Shown here: one piece after another, positions 11,424-23,879 of the stretch
Layout of the letters: every line of letters starts with the position of its first letter
How positions within the stretch are numbered: position 1 is the first letter of the stretch
Source of the DNA: Diphasiastrum complanatum
Lineage: Eukaryota > Streptophyta > Lycopodiopsida > Lycopodiales > Lycopodiaceae
DNA: 64,000 bases
Assembly (NCBI GenBank): GCA_029204225.1
Contig: CM055100.1
Span: 33,507,645-33,571,644 of the forward strand
Direction of reading: 5' to 3'
The notes under the pieces: generated by a model
What the model saw: only the letters and a program-made list of their open reading frames with translations
Database searches by the model: none
What the model was told of the DNA's origin: nothing
Program-made: the position numbers and the translations under genes

Positions 11424-11700
11424 TCACATGGAGATGTTCTTAGCCTCATAGATAGCCTTGAGACAATCCCAAGCTTCTTTGGCTATTGTACAAGTACCTA
11501 TCTCCCTCAATATCTCATTAGAGACATTCATCTTAATGTAGTGGAGAGCCATCCTAGCTCTCTTTTTGTATTTTTGAACCTCTTGAAGAACTTGTGGTTC
11601 TTCTTCAAGGCCAAGAACTATGTCCATCACGTCTTGAAGGATTAAGATGGACTCCATCCTCATCTTTCAAATTGAATAGTTTGAAGTGGAAAATCTTTCA
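11424..11700 (-). pseudogene. Ty1/copia gag fragment
   Basis: The segment MALHYIKMNVSNEIL, then GTCTIAKEAWDCLKAIYE, is the typical copia Gag (UBN2-type) core. It is isolated inside the foldback-like element and has no zinc knuckle or pol. Confidence 0.75.
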
Positions 11701-11723
11701 CTTGGTTCCAACAAAGATGAACT

Positions 11724-11732
<9 letters not shown>

Positions 11733-11767
<35 letters not shown>
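11733..11767. repeat. (TA)n microsatellite
   Basis: An uninterrupted TA run within the foldback-like element. Confidence 0.95.
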
Positions 11768-11771
<4 letters not shown>

Positions 11772-13439
11772 TACAATAAATGTTGCTACACACTCTCAAT
11801 AGGATCCAATAATGAAGTACTATCTCCTCCTATGAAAGAACTTGCAACTATTTGTGAATTGATTCTCACTAGCTACACAAATCTCTCTAAAACAAGATCT
11901 ATTTCACATCAAATGATGGACTATAGACAAAGTTAGGATCATTTACTCTTAGCATGTGTGAAATACACTAAGTAACCAAATTTGACTCGAACTCAATGAT
12001 ATTGCATGAAACAAATTGGCTATGATCTCAAAACAATGTCTAGATCACTAATAGGTGAGATTGGTACCATACAACTGTGAACAGAGATCTAACAAGCAAT
12101 CTCTTGACCAAACCAAATGTGTCCACCCAGGTCTAGGTGCCCTACCTAACCCTCTTCAAAAGCTTATAACTTCTGATTGGCTCAACCAAATGGAATGAAA
12201 CTGATTGCAACAGAGACTAGAAAAAATAGTTTCAAAACAAGCTATCAAGAAAGATAAATGGATCAATCATGAGAGAGAACTCTCAAAATAAAATTGACGT
12301 GTGGGAAATGTTCCAAAAATAATCTAAGTAAAAACAAGCTGCTCTTCTCCGGGTAGAGAGAGAAAATCATCATGAGCTCTCGAATAGAGAGAGAAAGCTA
12401 GAAAACCAATTACTCACAAAATCCACTCAATCTCAAAATCAATTAGATCCAAATGAGGAGTACAATGATACTAGTAGATCCACGAGCTACCACTATGCTT
12501 AACTATGATTGGACCACACTTTTGCCACCTCTTAATCCTATTGGACCATTGATCCATTCATCTCTAAATTCTATTGGACCATTTTCAAGCAAACCTCAAA
12601 TTCTATTGGACCCCTCAAGGTTCCACCTCTAAACCCTATTGGACCTCTTAAATTTCATCAAACAAAAGTATTATACTTTTCTACACTCTATTGGCACGAG
12701 TTTAGCCTCTACTCTATTTTGGCTAAATAGTGGCATTACAAGTGGAAATGGATAATCTATGCCAAATTTGGTCGTATCAACATTCGACACCTAGATGCTT
12801 GATATAAAAAAACATAAGACCCCTATATCTAACATAGATAATCTTTTCAATTCTTCACAGAATCTTCATCGTAGTCTCGTTCAAAATGAAAATAGAATGA
12901 GACTTATCCATCTCTTTTACCAGGATGTTCACAAAACCTTCTTCCTCATCCTCATCCGGTTGACCAGCAAGCAATCTGCCTGGAATATAAAAGTGTGAAT
13001 CCCGCCTGCCAGGCTTCTCTGCTAAATGAATAAAAAACTCAGAGAGCTTTGTGTTGTTAACTCCTCTGGTAAAGTAGTACATGAATTTTTTGTTGTCTTT
13101 CATTGGGACATCTTGAGGTTTGTCCGATATTTTGAAAGAAATCTTCAATATTTTGAAAATTAGCATAAAGAGGACACAATCTACAAAGAAGAAGGTTCTT
13201 GAGTAAAATTTCAAACATCATCTTAATAAAAATATTGAAAACTTAAAAAAAAAAAGCAATTTTAGACTAAAATCTCTAAAAATTACTAAAAGCCATGTAA
13301 TTTTTGTAATATTTAATAATAGATTCAAATGATTTACAAGTATCTAAGACCAAGGAGAAGCACATATTCTTGCAAAAATGTCTCAAAATTTTCACTTTGA
13401 GAAACTGAGGCTTGCAACAACTGTGGAATACGAGTCCTG

Positions 13440-13960
13440 ACCTATGCTGAGCATAGGTCGGCTCTTCGATCCTCTTCTCACCTATGCTCAGTATAGGTGG
13501 TCTCTCAAGTAATCTCCAACCACCTACGCTCAGCATAGGATGTCTTCGCACCCCTGACTCTCACCTATGGGAGAGACTATGATGAGCATAAGTGAGAAGA
13601 GGATCGAAGAGCCGACCTATGCTCAACAAAGGTCAGATAAGAAGTAAGAAGCAGAACTATGCTAAGCATAGGTGGGCGCTTAGTACCCGAACACATCCTA
13701 TGCTGAGCATAGGTGGTTGGAGATTACTTGAGAGACCACCTATGCTGAGCATAGGTGAGAAGAGGATCGAAGAGCCGACCTATGCTAGCATAGTTTAGAT
13801 AAGAAGTAAGAAGAAGAACATGAAGGGGACATGTTATGTCCCCTTCAAGTTCTGCTTCTGTTAAGCATAGGTGGCCGCTTAGTACCCGAACACATCCTAT
13901 GCTGAGCATAGGTAATAGGAGGAGACTCAAGCGACCACCTAAGCTGAGCATAGGTCACCT
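13440..13960. promoter_or_regulatory. Left array of ACCTATGCTNAGCATAGGT palindromes
   Basis: About eleven full or decayed copies of a 19-bp dyad occur here, with centres near 13449, 13489, 13530, 13623, 13663, 13704, 13747, 13786, 13904 and 13947. Neighbours are about 40-43 bp apart, roughly four helical turns. A decayed copy lies near 14025, and another (ATCTATGCTTAGCATAAG) at 15335, just before the transposase start. The array separates the methyltransferase-like gene (minus) from the transposase gene (plus). That position and spacing suggest cooperative protein binding on one DNA face. The binding protein is unknown. Confidence 0.8.
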
Positions 13961-15380
13961 ATGTTATAAAAAGTGAAACTCTTTTAGACAAATGAATATT
14001 CAGTAGTTTCCATAACTTGTTACCCATGCTAAACATAGAAAGGAGTTTAGAAATGACACGAGTCTTACCGTGAAGGAATGTGAGCATGGGAATGTATGCA
14101 AATAACTATGGGAATCCGTGATTTGTCACAACGAGAGTTCTGGCAGCATGTGTGCTTCTGAATTTGCAAATGAGCTGACTAGGGTCCTGAAATAAATTCT
14201 TTTTTGGGACACCCGCCTCACGTCACACGCCAACTTGGAGTTTGTACTTTTTTTTTTTTTGGAATCCCGCCTCAGGCCTCACGCCAACCTGGAGTTTGCG
14301 TCGGAACCGAATTAACGTGGCTCAATCTGACTCACGCTGAACTCATGGGCCTATGTCGAGACCGTGCTTGCCTAAACCTAAACCTAATCTAGACCTAATC
14401 CTAGGTTGACCCTAACCCTAAGGATGCACCCATATAGTATTTAAGGCTTGGTTGTTCCCGATTCCAATTGACTGCTCTATTTCTAGGCTTGTTTCTTATT
14501 TGCATTTAGCTATTTTCCTTATTCGAGTCTATTGAGATTCGCATAGCTTTTTTTCTTGTTCTATGACCAGCATATGTTAAATTTACACAAGCTAGTTTGC
14601 ATAATTACCACTTGTAAATGACTTTGAGGCCATGTCGTGGGATGTCACACATGCCAAAAGAATAGGACACCTGATTCTAAGTCAAATCATTAACCTATCT
14701 TTAGAATGGTACCTTTGGGATATGTCCAAAGAGTGTATAAATAGGGTAGAGAAAAAGTAGGAGCTAAAAATAGCATTTTTCTCATTGTTTTTGGATCTAT
14801 TTTTGGTGTTGTGCATTTTTGGATTTTCTAGATATTTTTGCAAATGTTTTCTGAATGGTGTGAGATCGAAAAATGGGATGGTCGAAACTCGATCAACATC
14901 AATGACCAAGGTCAAATGGAACGAACAACAAAAAATAAAAAACAAAAACTGAAAGGTATTCAAGGAAGATAAAAATTGTAGATGGAGTCAGATCAGATCT
15001 ATCATAAAAAAAAATTGCAATTTTTCTAATGGCGAGTAATAGGTAAGTGCGAGTAATTGATGAACAATCCTAATTACTCACCAAGTATATTGTGAATGAT
15101 GATCATAACTTACTATATAAAGTGCGAGTAAAAAAAAAGAGCCTCTTTAGGCTAGATGTTAGGCTTAGGTTATGATGAATACATAGAAGCCCTAATATCT
15201 TCAGATCCAAGCACAACGTATAAATATGTGATGGGATTTTCATCCAATTATGAGCAAAATCGAGATTTTCCTTCTTGACTAGTTTGAGTCTATGATCTGA
15301 TTGATGAATGCTATTGGCATAGATTTTTCTTTGAAATCTATGCTTAGCATAAGTCTTAAGTAAAAAAAAATGTAAGGTTA
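13961..15380. promoter_or_regulatory. Intergenic arm region with likely transposase promoter
   Basis: No gene is visible here. The stretch holds a short duplicated CCGCCTCA...CACGCCAACYTGGAGTTTG block (14205-14300), telomere-like CTAAACCTAAACCTAA words near 14385, and TATATAA at 15114-15120 followed by GTGCGAGTAA. That TATA box is about 265 bp before the ATG at 15383, suiting a promoter with a leader. About 320 bp including the TATA (roughly 14810-15135) are absent from the right arm. Confidence 0.5.
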
Positions 15381-15382
15381 TG

Positions 15383-17433
15383 ATGTCAAGTAGTTCTACC
15401 TCCTCAATTCTAGTAGTTGTAACTCAATATATTGCAACAAGTGCATCATCTTCATCTGAAATTCCCAATGATAGTTTTTTTTTTATAAAGTGACTCTTGA
15501 TTCTCAACATGTTTCTGTAAATGATGTGGCATCATTATCATTTACCCATTCATCATCTGAAATTTCTCATGTAAGTACTTTTCAAGAAATGACACGTTTG
15601 CAATCTATTTTAATATCATGATGGTATCTTTATTTTATTAAATATGTTCATTGTATTTTCAGTGGATGCTGCAAAAGCCCTTCAAGTGCACAGAGATCAA
15701 CAAACAATTGAAAGACAAAAGTTGGCCAAGCACCGAAAGAAATGTTTGGAATGTCCACAAAAGTATCTCGGCCTTGTTATTGACGACATGGACCAGAAGA
15801 AAACAATATTGCCTCATTCTGTTAGAATGCCCAAATATTTAAAGGAGACAAATTTTATTCAGGTTTATCTCGTTAGAGCACTTGTGTTTAATGGCACTTT
15901 GGAGTCCAAACTCTTTTTCAATTATCCCAACATTCAAGATCACCATTGTACATAAGATAATTTGCAAATTTGGTGAAAATCTTTTAGAAATACTTTACTT
16001 ACAACTTGACAACACTGCTAGGAAAAATGAAACCAAACTGTTTTGGCATATTTGTCTATGCTAGCAAAGAAAAAAAATCTAAAAAAAATACAAATAGGAT
16101 TTTTGTTGGTAGGGCATACCCACAATCAAATTGATCAAATCTTTAGTTGTTTTTCTAAGAGGTTGAGATGCAAGAAGGCATTTTATCTACCAGTGTTTCA
16201 AAGCATTGTCGAGGAATTGTATGTGCCAAAGCCAAACGTGTCATTAATCAGACACACATATGATTTTCGTGATTATGTTAAGGCGTACAATGAAATAGAG
16301 CGATGTCTAGTTAATATTAATGATATTAGATTTCAGCACCAATTTAAAATCAAATGTAATGAATCAAACATTATATTATTATGGGAAAAACTATTTTCAA
16401 ATTTAGTTTCATGGCTGCCTCTTAAAGAAGTTCGATTTTTGCTTAGCATTCTATCGAAACAAATCAAGCTTGTTGTGTTGTCTCCCTTGAAGTCCATGCT
16501 AGAAGAACAAAAGGTGCAAAGAGAACATCGTGAGATCGATCCATTTGCCTCATTAAATTTTTTTGGAATCAAGTATTCAAGCAGCTTATCATTTTTTTGA
16601 TGAGGTTGATCAACATTGGTGGATGGACTTTTTCGAGAAACAAAAAATTAGTTTGCTCAATCTCAAACATGCATCAACAATTGAAGAATTTTATTGGCCT
16701 CATAAAATGGGAACTTCAACTACAATTGTCGAACCTTCAAATCTTCCTCGAGATAATAATTTCTTGCAGCTTCTGCAAGGTGAGGAACGTGAAAGTTATG
16801 TGGGCTCAAGGAAGAATAGGCAAAGTGTAAAAGCTGCAAAAATAAAATGGCACGGTGATTTGAATGAAATCCAAATTGAAAGCCTTGTTGCACTTCTAGC
16901 TTCAGAAAACAATGAAGGACATCCATTTTGGATTGCCAAAGTACTTGGATTTATTTAAAATAGCAATCAGACAAAAGTACTATGTGTCCATTGGTTGCGC
17001 ACCACTTCAACGAATGTTTTTTTGAGAAGGTATAAATTTGAAATGTTGCAAGTAGATCCAAAGGGCAAAGAGAAAGAGATTGCCAAAAATTCAACCAAGA
17101 GTCGACGATTTGAATTTACCAGATGTAGATTTTTTGGCATTTAATTTTGAGTTAACAATGACCAATCATCTACAAAAGTTAATTATATCTATATTAAAAG
17201 AATGACTTGGATTAATGAAAAATCCATCATCTTCCACTCGTCATCAACAGAGAAAAGCTGATTTACAAGATTTTTTGTTAACATTAGGTGCAAATTCTAA
17301 GAAAGATATGCCAGTTGACTTTGATGAAGAAGATGGGTCTTCCACTTCATCAGCTGAAAACGAGAGTGTTGAGAATATGTCAAGTTTTGAATTGAGAGGC
17401 GTCAATGAAAATTCTATAGAAAATGTACTTTAA
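15383..17433 (+). pseudogene. DUF7869-like DDE-type transposase
   Basis: The gene starts MSSSSTSSILVVVTQY at 15383, inside the left arm, and passes a GTAAGT donor near 15571 into the loop. The RNase H-like core has the ordered acidic motifs expected of DUF7869 proteins: VIDDMDQ near 15780, LQLDN near 16000 and VGHTHNQIDQIFS near 16110. A C-terminal part (about 16563-17100) has HPFWIAKV and VHWL, resembling the reader-like tail of such proteins, and an S/E-rich end stops at 17433. Two compensating frameshifts (about 15955 and 16050) and another near 16580 make this copy inactive. Family knowledge: DUF7869 proteins are repetitive in several eukaryotes and look like transposases, but I recall no demonstrated activity. 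Confidence 0.7.
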
Positions 17434-17464
17434 AAACTTGTGCTTGTAGACCCATTTACACTTG

Positions 17465-17467
<3 letters not shown>

Positions 17468-17520
<53 letters not shown>
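17468..17520. repeat. (TC)n microsatellite
   Basis: A clean TC run just after the transposase stop codon. Confidence 0.95.
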
Positions 17521-17522
<2 letters not shown>

Positions 17523-17589
17523 TATGTAGATAGCTAGGACCGTTCCAAGTTTCAAAAGAAAGAGATGGAGAGAGAGAAAGAAGAAATGA

Positions 17590-19042
<1,453 letters not shown>

Positions 19043-19499
19043 TTACATTCCAATCATGAGTTTAAATAACACCTCTTATTTATATTTTGTGAAGAAGCAC
19101 ATTGAATACATATCTTGCATGTTTTCACTATAATGCACACAGACTAAATAACTCTATCTATGACTCCTATTTCTCCTAAGTGGTTGCTTTTGCCGTGCCG
19201 AGCGAGTTGAAGCAGAACGGTTGAGCGACACCGCCCTGCCGCATAAACTCCTGCATAATTATAAAACAATAGAGCTTCTATTAGTTTACCAACGTGTTCA
19301 GAATAGGTAGGTAGAGAAAAGAGATACAACGAGAAATGATTTAGGGGAGAAAAATGGTGGAGAGAGAAAAGGTACAATACCTCCTCGCTCTCTTCGTGCT
19401 CCGGCTGAGAAACAGAAGATAGTATGAGGCTTTTTTTGACTAATTGAAATCTCAGTGAGGACATTACATGTGAAAAACAGAATACAAATATATGAACAC

Positions 19500-19735
19500 T
19501 CTAGCATTCGCAAGTTCAATATTCTTGTCAACTAATTTTTGTAACACAAGAGTAGAAAACGAAAGAGGAAGCTTATGTATAAAAGCAAGTTAAATGGCAT
19601 GTTCATGATGACCTTGAAATTTGTAAATCAAATGTTTACAATGCTGGACAAATTCTGAAATATGATTAATATCACACAATTGTGCACTATTAAACGCTTC
19701 TTAAGCAAGGGCTTTATCGTTTTATTACTGGCCAC
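19500..19735 (-). pseudogene. EPRV capsid-region fragment at right inner junction
   Basis: The minus strand matches EPRV-2 on both sides of its solo LTR (before 44110 and after 45022): words for ISEFVQHCKHLIYKFQGHHE and then VDKNIELANA. Here no LTR interrupts it (continuous at 19665-19676). The fragment begins exactly where pairing between the two arms stops. Stops and a frameshift make it non-coding. Confidence 0.85.
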
Positions 19736-19874
19736 ATCATTCACAAAAACATGTTGAGAATCAAGAGTGACTTTATAAAAAAAACTATCATTGGGAATTT
19801 CAGATGAAGATGATGCACTTGTTGCAACATATTGAGTTACAACTACTAGAATGGAGGAGGTAGAACTACTTGAC
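19736..19874 (-). pseudogene. Orphan first exon of the transposase gene (right arm)
   Basis: MSSSSTSSILVVVTQYVATS and what follows is the mirror copy of the start of the transposase gene at 15383. It runs into the EPRV fragment instead of the catalytic exons. The upstream TATATAA found at 15114 is missing in this arm. Confidence 0.8.
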
Positions 19875-19931
19875 ATCGTAACCTTAATTTTTTTTTTAAT
19901 TAAGACTTATGCTAAGCATAGATTTCAAGGA

Positions 19932-22908
19932 AACAGTTGACACATAAAACTAAATGATTTGATTGAGGCATCAACAAGTTTGTGCATTTATCCTCATCAA
20001 AAATGATATCTCTTGAAACACAAACTTGTTGGAAAAATGGAATGTATACCTTATATCCCTTGCTTGCTTTGCCATACCCAAGCATAATACCTTTGATTGA
20101 TGATGGATCTTCCTTGGTCCTTTTCTCCAAAGGTGTATGCACATAGCAAATGCATCCAAACACCTTTAAGTCATAGAGATTTGGCTTCCTCCCATACAAG
20201 ACTTCAAAGGGTGTTTTGCCTTCAATAGAGCTACATGGAACTCTATTCATCAAATGGTTAGCACAAGCGAGAGCTTCTCTCCAAAAAGCTTTTGGTAAAC
20301 ATGCATCAATCCTTAAGTCTTTAGAACATTCACACAATGTCCCGTTCCTCCTCTCGGCTACCCCATTTTGTTGAGGGGTGTAGGGACAAGATAATTCTTT
20401 TTTGACCCTTCTTGATCACAAAAATCTTTAAAAGCATTGGAGATATACTCTCCACCATTATCACTTCTACAAGTTTTGATCTTGTGATCAAGATGCTTCT
20501 CAACAAATGCTTTGAACTTAAGAAAGATTTCAAATACTTGTGATTTAGATAAAAGTAAGAATACCCAACAAAACCTTGAGTAGTCATCTATAAATATAAC
20601 AAACATGGTGGCACCTCCATTGGACGTTGTACTTGCAAAGTAGTGTATAGCCACTCAAGTTGATGAGTTGTCTTTGTGATTGAGCTTGAGAAGGGCTTCT
20701 TATGTACTTTTGAGAGAGCACATGCTTCACATATTTTCTCCTCTTTTGCCAAGGATCTTGGAAGTTGTAAGGCAAGCTCCTCCTTGCACACGACCTCCAT
20801 GGACTTTGAGTTGACGTGACCAAGTCTTTTGTGCCAAAGACTATGGTTGGATAGTTTGGTCTCCTCGGCTAGCGTCACAATATTAGCATCCACATAGGCA
20901 TCTAAGTTGAATAATCTTCCAAATCTTATGCCTCTAGCAATGATCTTGCCATCCTTCTTGATGTTACATGCATTTGTGGTGAACTCCACAATCAAACCAT
21001 TGTCAAGCAATTGTCCTACACTAAGCAAGTTCTTAGTGGTACTAGGAATGGAAAGTATTCCATCAATCTTGATCTTCCTTGAAGATCCCAAGCATAAAGG
21101 TATGGATCCTATGCCTTCTACCTTACAAGCATAATCATTTGCTGTAAAAACTGACTTGATAGGTCCATCATAGGTAGATAAGTTTGAGAAATACTCCCTC
21201 TTACTTGTCATGTGGGAGCTAGCCCCACTATCTATCCACCAAGGGTCTTCACCTCTTATGCTTGAAGATGAGAAACTTGACATCATGAGTGAATCTTCAT
21301 GAGAGCTCTCCTCTTCCTCTCTGACTAGGTTTGCTTGACTTTGAGATTGCTTCTTCTTGAAGCACTCCGAGGCATAGTGCCCCATCTTGCCACAAAAGTA
21401 GCATTTGATCTTTGACTTATCCTTCTTTGGCTTGCTCGAGCTTGGACTTGAAGATCCTTCTTGGTCTTCACCTTTGACTTGATTCTTCTTGAATGCATCA
21501 CCCTTGCCTTGGATTTGCTCTTGCTCTTGGTGAAAAGAGCCTTGTCATCTCCATCATTGAGGGAGAGCTTCTCCATCCTTAACTTGATGTGAGTTCTCCT
21601 ACTCTCCTCGGCCATGAGGACTCCTTGGAGATCTTCAAGTGAGGGCAACTTGCCCATAATTGCATAGCCTTGCACTAGCTAGCAAAGTCCCCACTCAAAC
21701 CATTCAAGATTAGTTGAACAAGTTTACTTTCCTTAATGGAATCTCCTATGTAAGCAAGCTCCTTGTTTAAGTCCTTAACTCTCAACACATATGAATGTCC
21801 ACTCTCTCCTATAGCTTAAAAACATTGAAGGATTTAATTCTTCAAGTATAGCAACCTTGAAGTATTCTTGGATTCATAAATCTTTTGAAAAGTTTCCCAT
21901 GCTTCTTGAGCCGAGGTGCAAGCACCTACTTCCTTAAAATGCTCATTAACTACATTCATTTTTATACAATGGAGAGCAACCTTGCACCTCCTTTTGTATT
22001 TTGTAGCTTCTTGAGGGTGAATGGGCTCATCCTGTCAACAAGAATGGAAACTAGCTTGAATTTGCATAAAAAATGGATCTAGAATTGCCTCCTCCTTGAT
22101 CTCGACTTTACAAGGATATAAGATTCACCTAACTTGACCAAAAGGAATATTATGCACATAAATGCCTCTTCAAATCATTCCTACGAGATCAGGTTGAATC
22201 ATCATGCAATAATCAATCCAAACTATCTCACAAATCAAGCAAAAAATTGAACACAATCTTGACTAGAATTGCATTTGTTGATGAGCACTTATCAAAGTCT
22301 TTGAGCTGACCCCAAAATTGAATTTCTAAGACCTCAATAAGTCTAAGAATGACCTATTACAGTACCAAAGATAAGGATCTACCTTTCTTTTGATTGATTG
22401 AAAACTATTCCTTGTGATAGACTCCACAGATCGAGTAGCATCAATACTTGCTATTTTGATCCAATTGATAAGAGATGACCATAACTCAGATTTTGAATCT
22501 AGAAAGTCTATAAATAGAAAACCATTAGATCCATCTTCACTCAAATTGATCAAGATTTGAAGGTACTACTCATAGATTATGTCTAGATAGCAATCAATGC
22601 TTGAGTTGCATCAAAGTCTATGATTCTAGCATGAAGTGAAGCTCATTTCTTGGAATGGCTCTGATACCATGATAAAAATGCAGCAAAATAATCCCATTTG
22701 ATCCCAGAAATGATGGAGAAAGCACCTACTTAAGATCCAAACAAGATCTAGAAGCTAGATTACTAATCAATGCATTGATTCCTAGCTTATCTTGGCTTGA
22801 ACTCCATGAATTAGCTCCAAAACTCTTCACACGTGTGAAAGTATGGCCTACTACTACCTGTGTACTGTACCTACAACTCCAAACTCATTCAATCATCACA
22901 ATTTTTTT
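19932..22908 (-). mobile_element. Ty1/copia element, copia-1 (3' truncated), nested in right arm
   Basis: Right-arm identity with the left arm stops at about 19931 and resumes at about 22908. The PBS complement GGCTCTGATACCA is near 22658-22670, so a 5' LTR of roughly 230 bp lies at 22675-22908 and contains TTCACACGTGTGAA. Gag follows (about 22080-21325), then a zinc knuckle (CYFCGKMGHYASECF near 21400). The protease has WWIDSGASSHMT near 21230. Integrase begins with LWHKRLGH and CEACALSKVHKKPF, and its core (20654-19912) shows FIDDYSRF and CRSDNGGEY. Reverse transcriptase, RNase H and 3' LTR are absent. Frameshifts occur near 20620 and 20340 and in gag. Confidence 0.85.
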
Positions 22909-23879
22909 ATGCCAATAGCATTCATCAATTAGATCATAGACTCAAACTAGTCAAGAAGGAAAATCTCGATTTTGCTCATAATTGGATGGAAATCCGATCA
23001 CATATTTATACATGTAGAGCTTGGATCTGAGCATATTAGGGCTTCTATGTATTCATCATACCTAACCCTAACATCTAGCCTAGAGATCCACTTGATCCTC
23101 AGGGTCAATGCCTCGAGATCCAAAAACAATGAGAAAAATGCTATTTTTAGCTCCTAGTTTTTCTCTGCCCTTTTTATGCTTGGACATATCCCAAAGGTAC
23201 CATTCCAAAGCTAGGTTAATGATTTGACTTAGAATAAGGTGTCCTATGCTTTTGGCATGTGTGACATCCCACGACATGGCCTCAAGGTGATTTACAAGTG
23301 GTAATTATGCAAACTAGCTTGTGTAAATTTAACATATGCTGGTCATAAAACAAGAAAAAAAGTCATGCGAATCTCAATAGACTTGAACAAGGAAAATAGC
23401 TAAATGCAAATAAGAAACAAGCCTAGAAATAAAACGGTCAATTGGAATCGGAAACAACCAAGCCTTAAATACTATATGGGTGCATCCTTAGGGTTAGGGT
23501 CAACCTAGGATTAGGTCTAGATTAGGTTTAGGTTTAGGCAAGCATGGTCCCGACATAGGCCCATGAGTTCAGTGTGAGTCGGATTGAGCCACGTTAATTC
23601 GGTTCCGGCGCAAACTCCAGGTTGGCTTGAGGCCTGAGGCGGGATTCCAAGACAAAAAAAAAAGTGCAAACTCCAAGTTGGCGTGTGACGTGAGGCGGGT
23701 GTCCCAAAAAAGAATTTATTTCAGGACCCTAGTCAGAGCATAACTCACCTCATTTGCAAATTCAGAAGCACACATGCTGCCAGAACTCTCGTTGTGACAA
23801 ATCAGGGATTCCTATGGTCATTTGCATACATTCTCGTGCTCACATTCCTTCACGGTAAGATTTGTGTCATTTCTAAACT
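22909..23879. other. Right-arm intergenic sequence, no gene
   Basis: Mirror of about 14020-15320. Retained features are the CCGCCTCA-type duplicated block (23610-23710) and telomere-like ATTAGGTTTAGGTTTAGG words near 23520. The stretch with the transposase TATA box is missing. Confidence 0.6.

Larger units (their letters stand above)
10731..12859. mobile_element. Foldback-like element with ~0.6-kb terminal inverted repeats
   Basis: Both ends read inward as TGTGAAGAATTGAAAA then GATTATCTATGTTAGATAT. The inverted similarity continues for about 590 bp on each side (10731-11320 against 12859-12280), including TGTTGATA (LTR-like start), CCAATAGG-type words and a CT-rich stretch. The 1-kb middle holds a copia gag scrap and a (TA)n run. 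Comparison with the right arm shows that the element sits between an exon ending near 12860 and sequence matching 30225, so about 1.4 kb of host element was lost on insertion or later. It could be two copia LTRs with flanks in head-to-head orientation. Confidence 0.75.
9244..13214 (-). pseudogene. Left copy of beta-class DNA amino-methyltransferase-like gene
   Basis: Relation to N4-cytosine/N6-adenine DNA methyltransferases rests on two motifs in beta-class order. A motif-IV position reads IADISYGF near 10190 (canonical D/N/S-P-P-Y/F/W). About 200 codons later come NPMTGFVACPYQKPQKLI and DLFSGSGTT (near 9610), the AdoMet-binding motif I, with VVVVNLDSNLVDFVKMRM after it. An upstream exon (12860-13214) encodes LSEFFIHLAEKPG and the acidic DEDEEEGFVNILVKEMDKS, and is shared with the right copy. 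An acidic tail ends DLDDFWE at 9244. Damage: a 5-nt loss near 10340, an A7-associated +1 shift at 9724-9731, a shift just before DLFSGSG, and replacement of the central exons by the element at 10731-12859. Family role: methylating the exocyclic amine of A or C in DNA. Confidence 0.75.
8521..15527. repeat. Left arm of a 24-kb inverted duplication
   Basis: This arm reads as the reverse complement of 19735-32421, apart from insertions. The outer end starts CATAGAGGCTCCATCTC at 8521 and pairs with GAGATGGAGCCTCTATG ending at 32421. The inner end is at AATGATGTGGC (15527), pairing with 19735. The arms share the methyltransferase-like gene, a palindrome array, the TG/CA microsatellite and the 5' end of the transposase gene. 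They differ by substitutions and independent insertions (10731-12859 here, two copia elements in the other arm), so this is an old duplication, not a perfect assembly echo. I see no target-site duplication outside the ends. Confidence 0.9.

Noticed and set aside
13724-13951. Reading frames across the palindrome arrays (also 13276-13551 and 23972-24666)
   Set aside because: The peptides repeat the dyad (PMLSIGG-like) and are explained by the palindromes remaining open by chance.
13440-13960. Regularly spaced repeats resembling a CRISPR array
   Set aside because: The repeats are perfect dyads with related, partly repeated spacers in a eukaryotic transposon context, and no cas genes are present.
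14385-14420. Telomere array in the arms (CTAAACCTAAACC...)
   Set aside because: Units are irregular 6-7-mers and too few. They are mirrored in the other arm simply because of the duplication.
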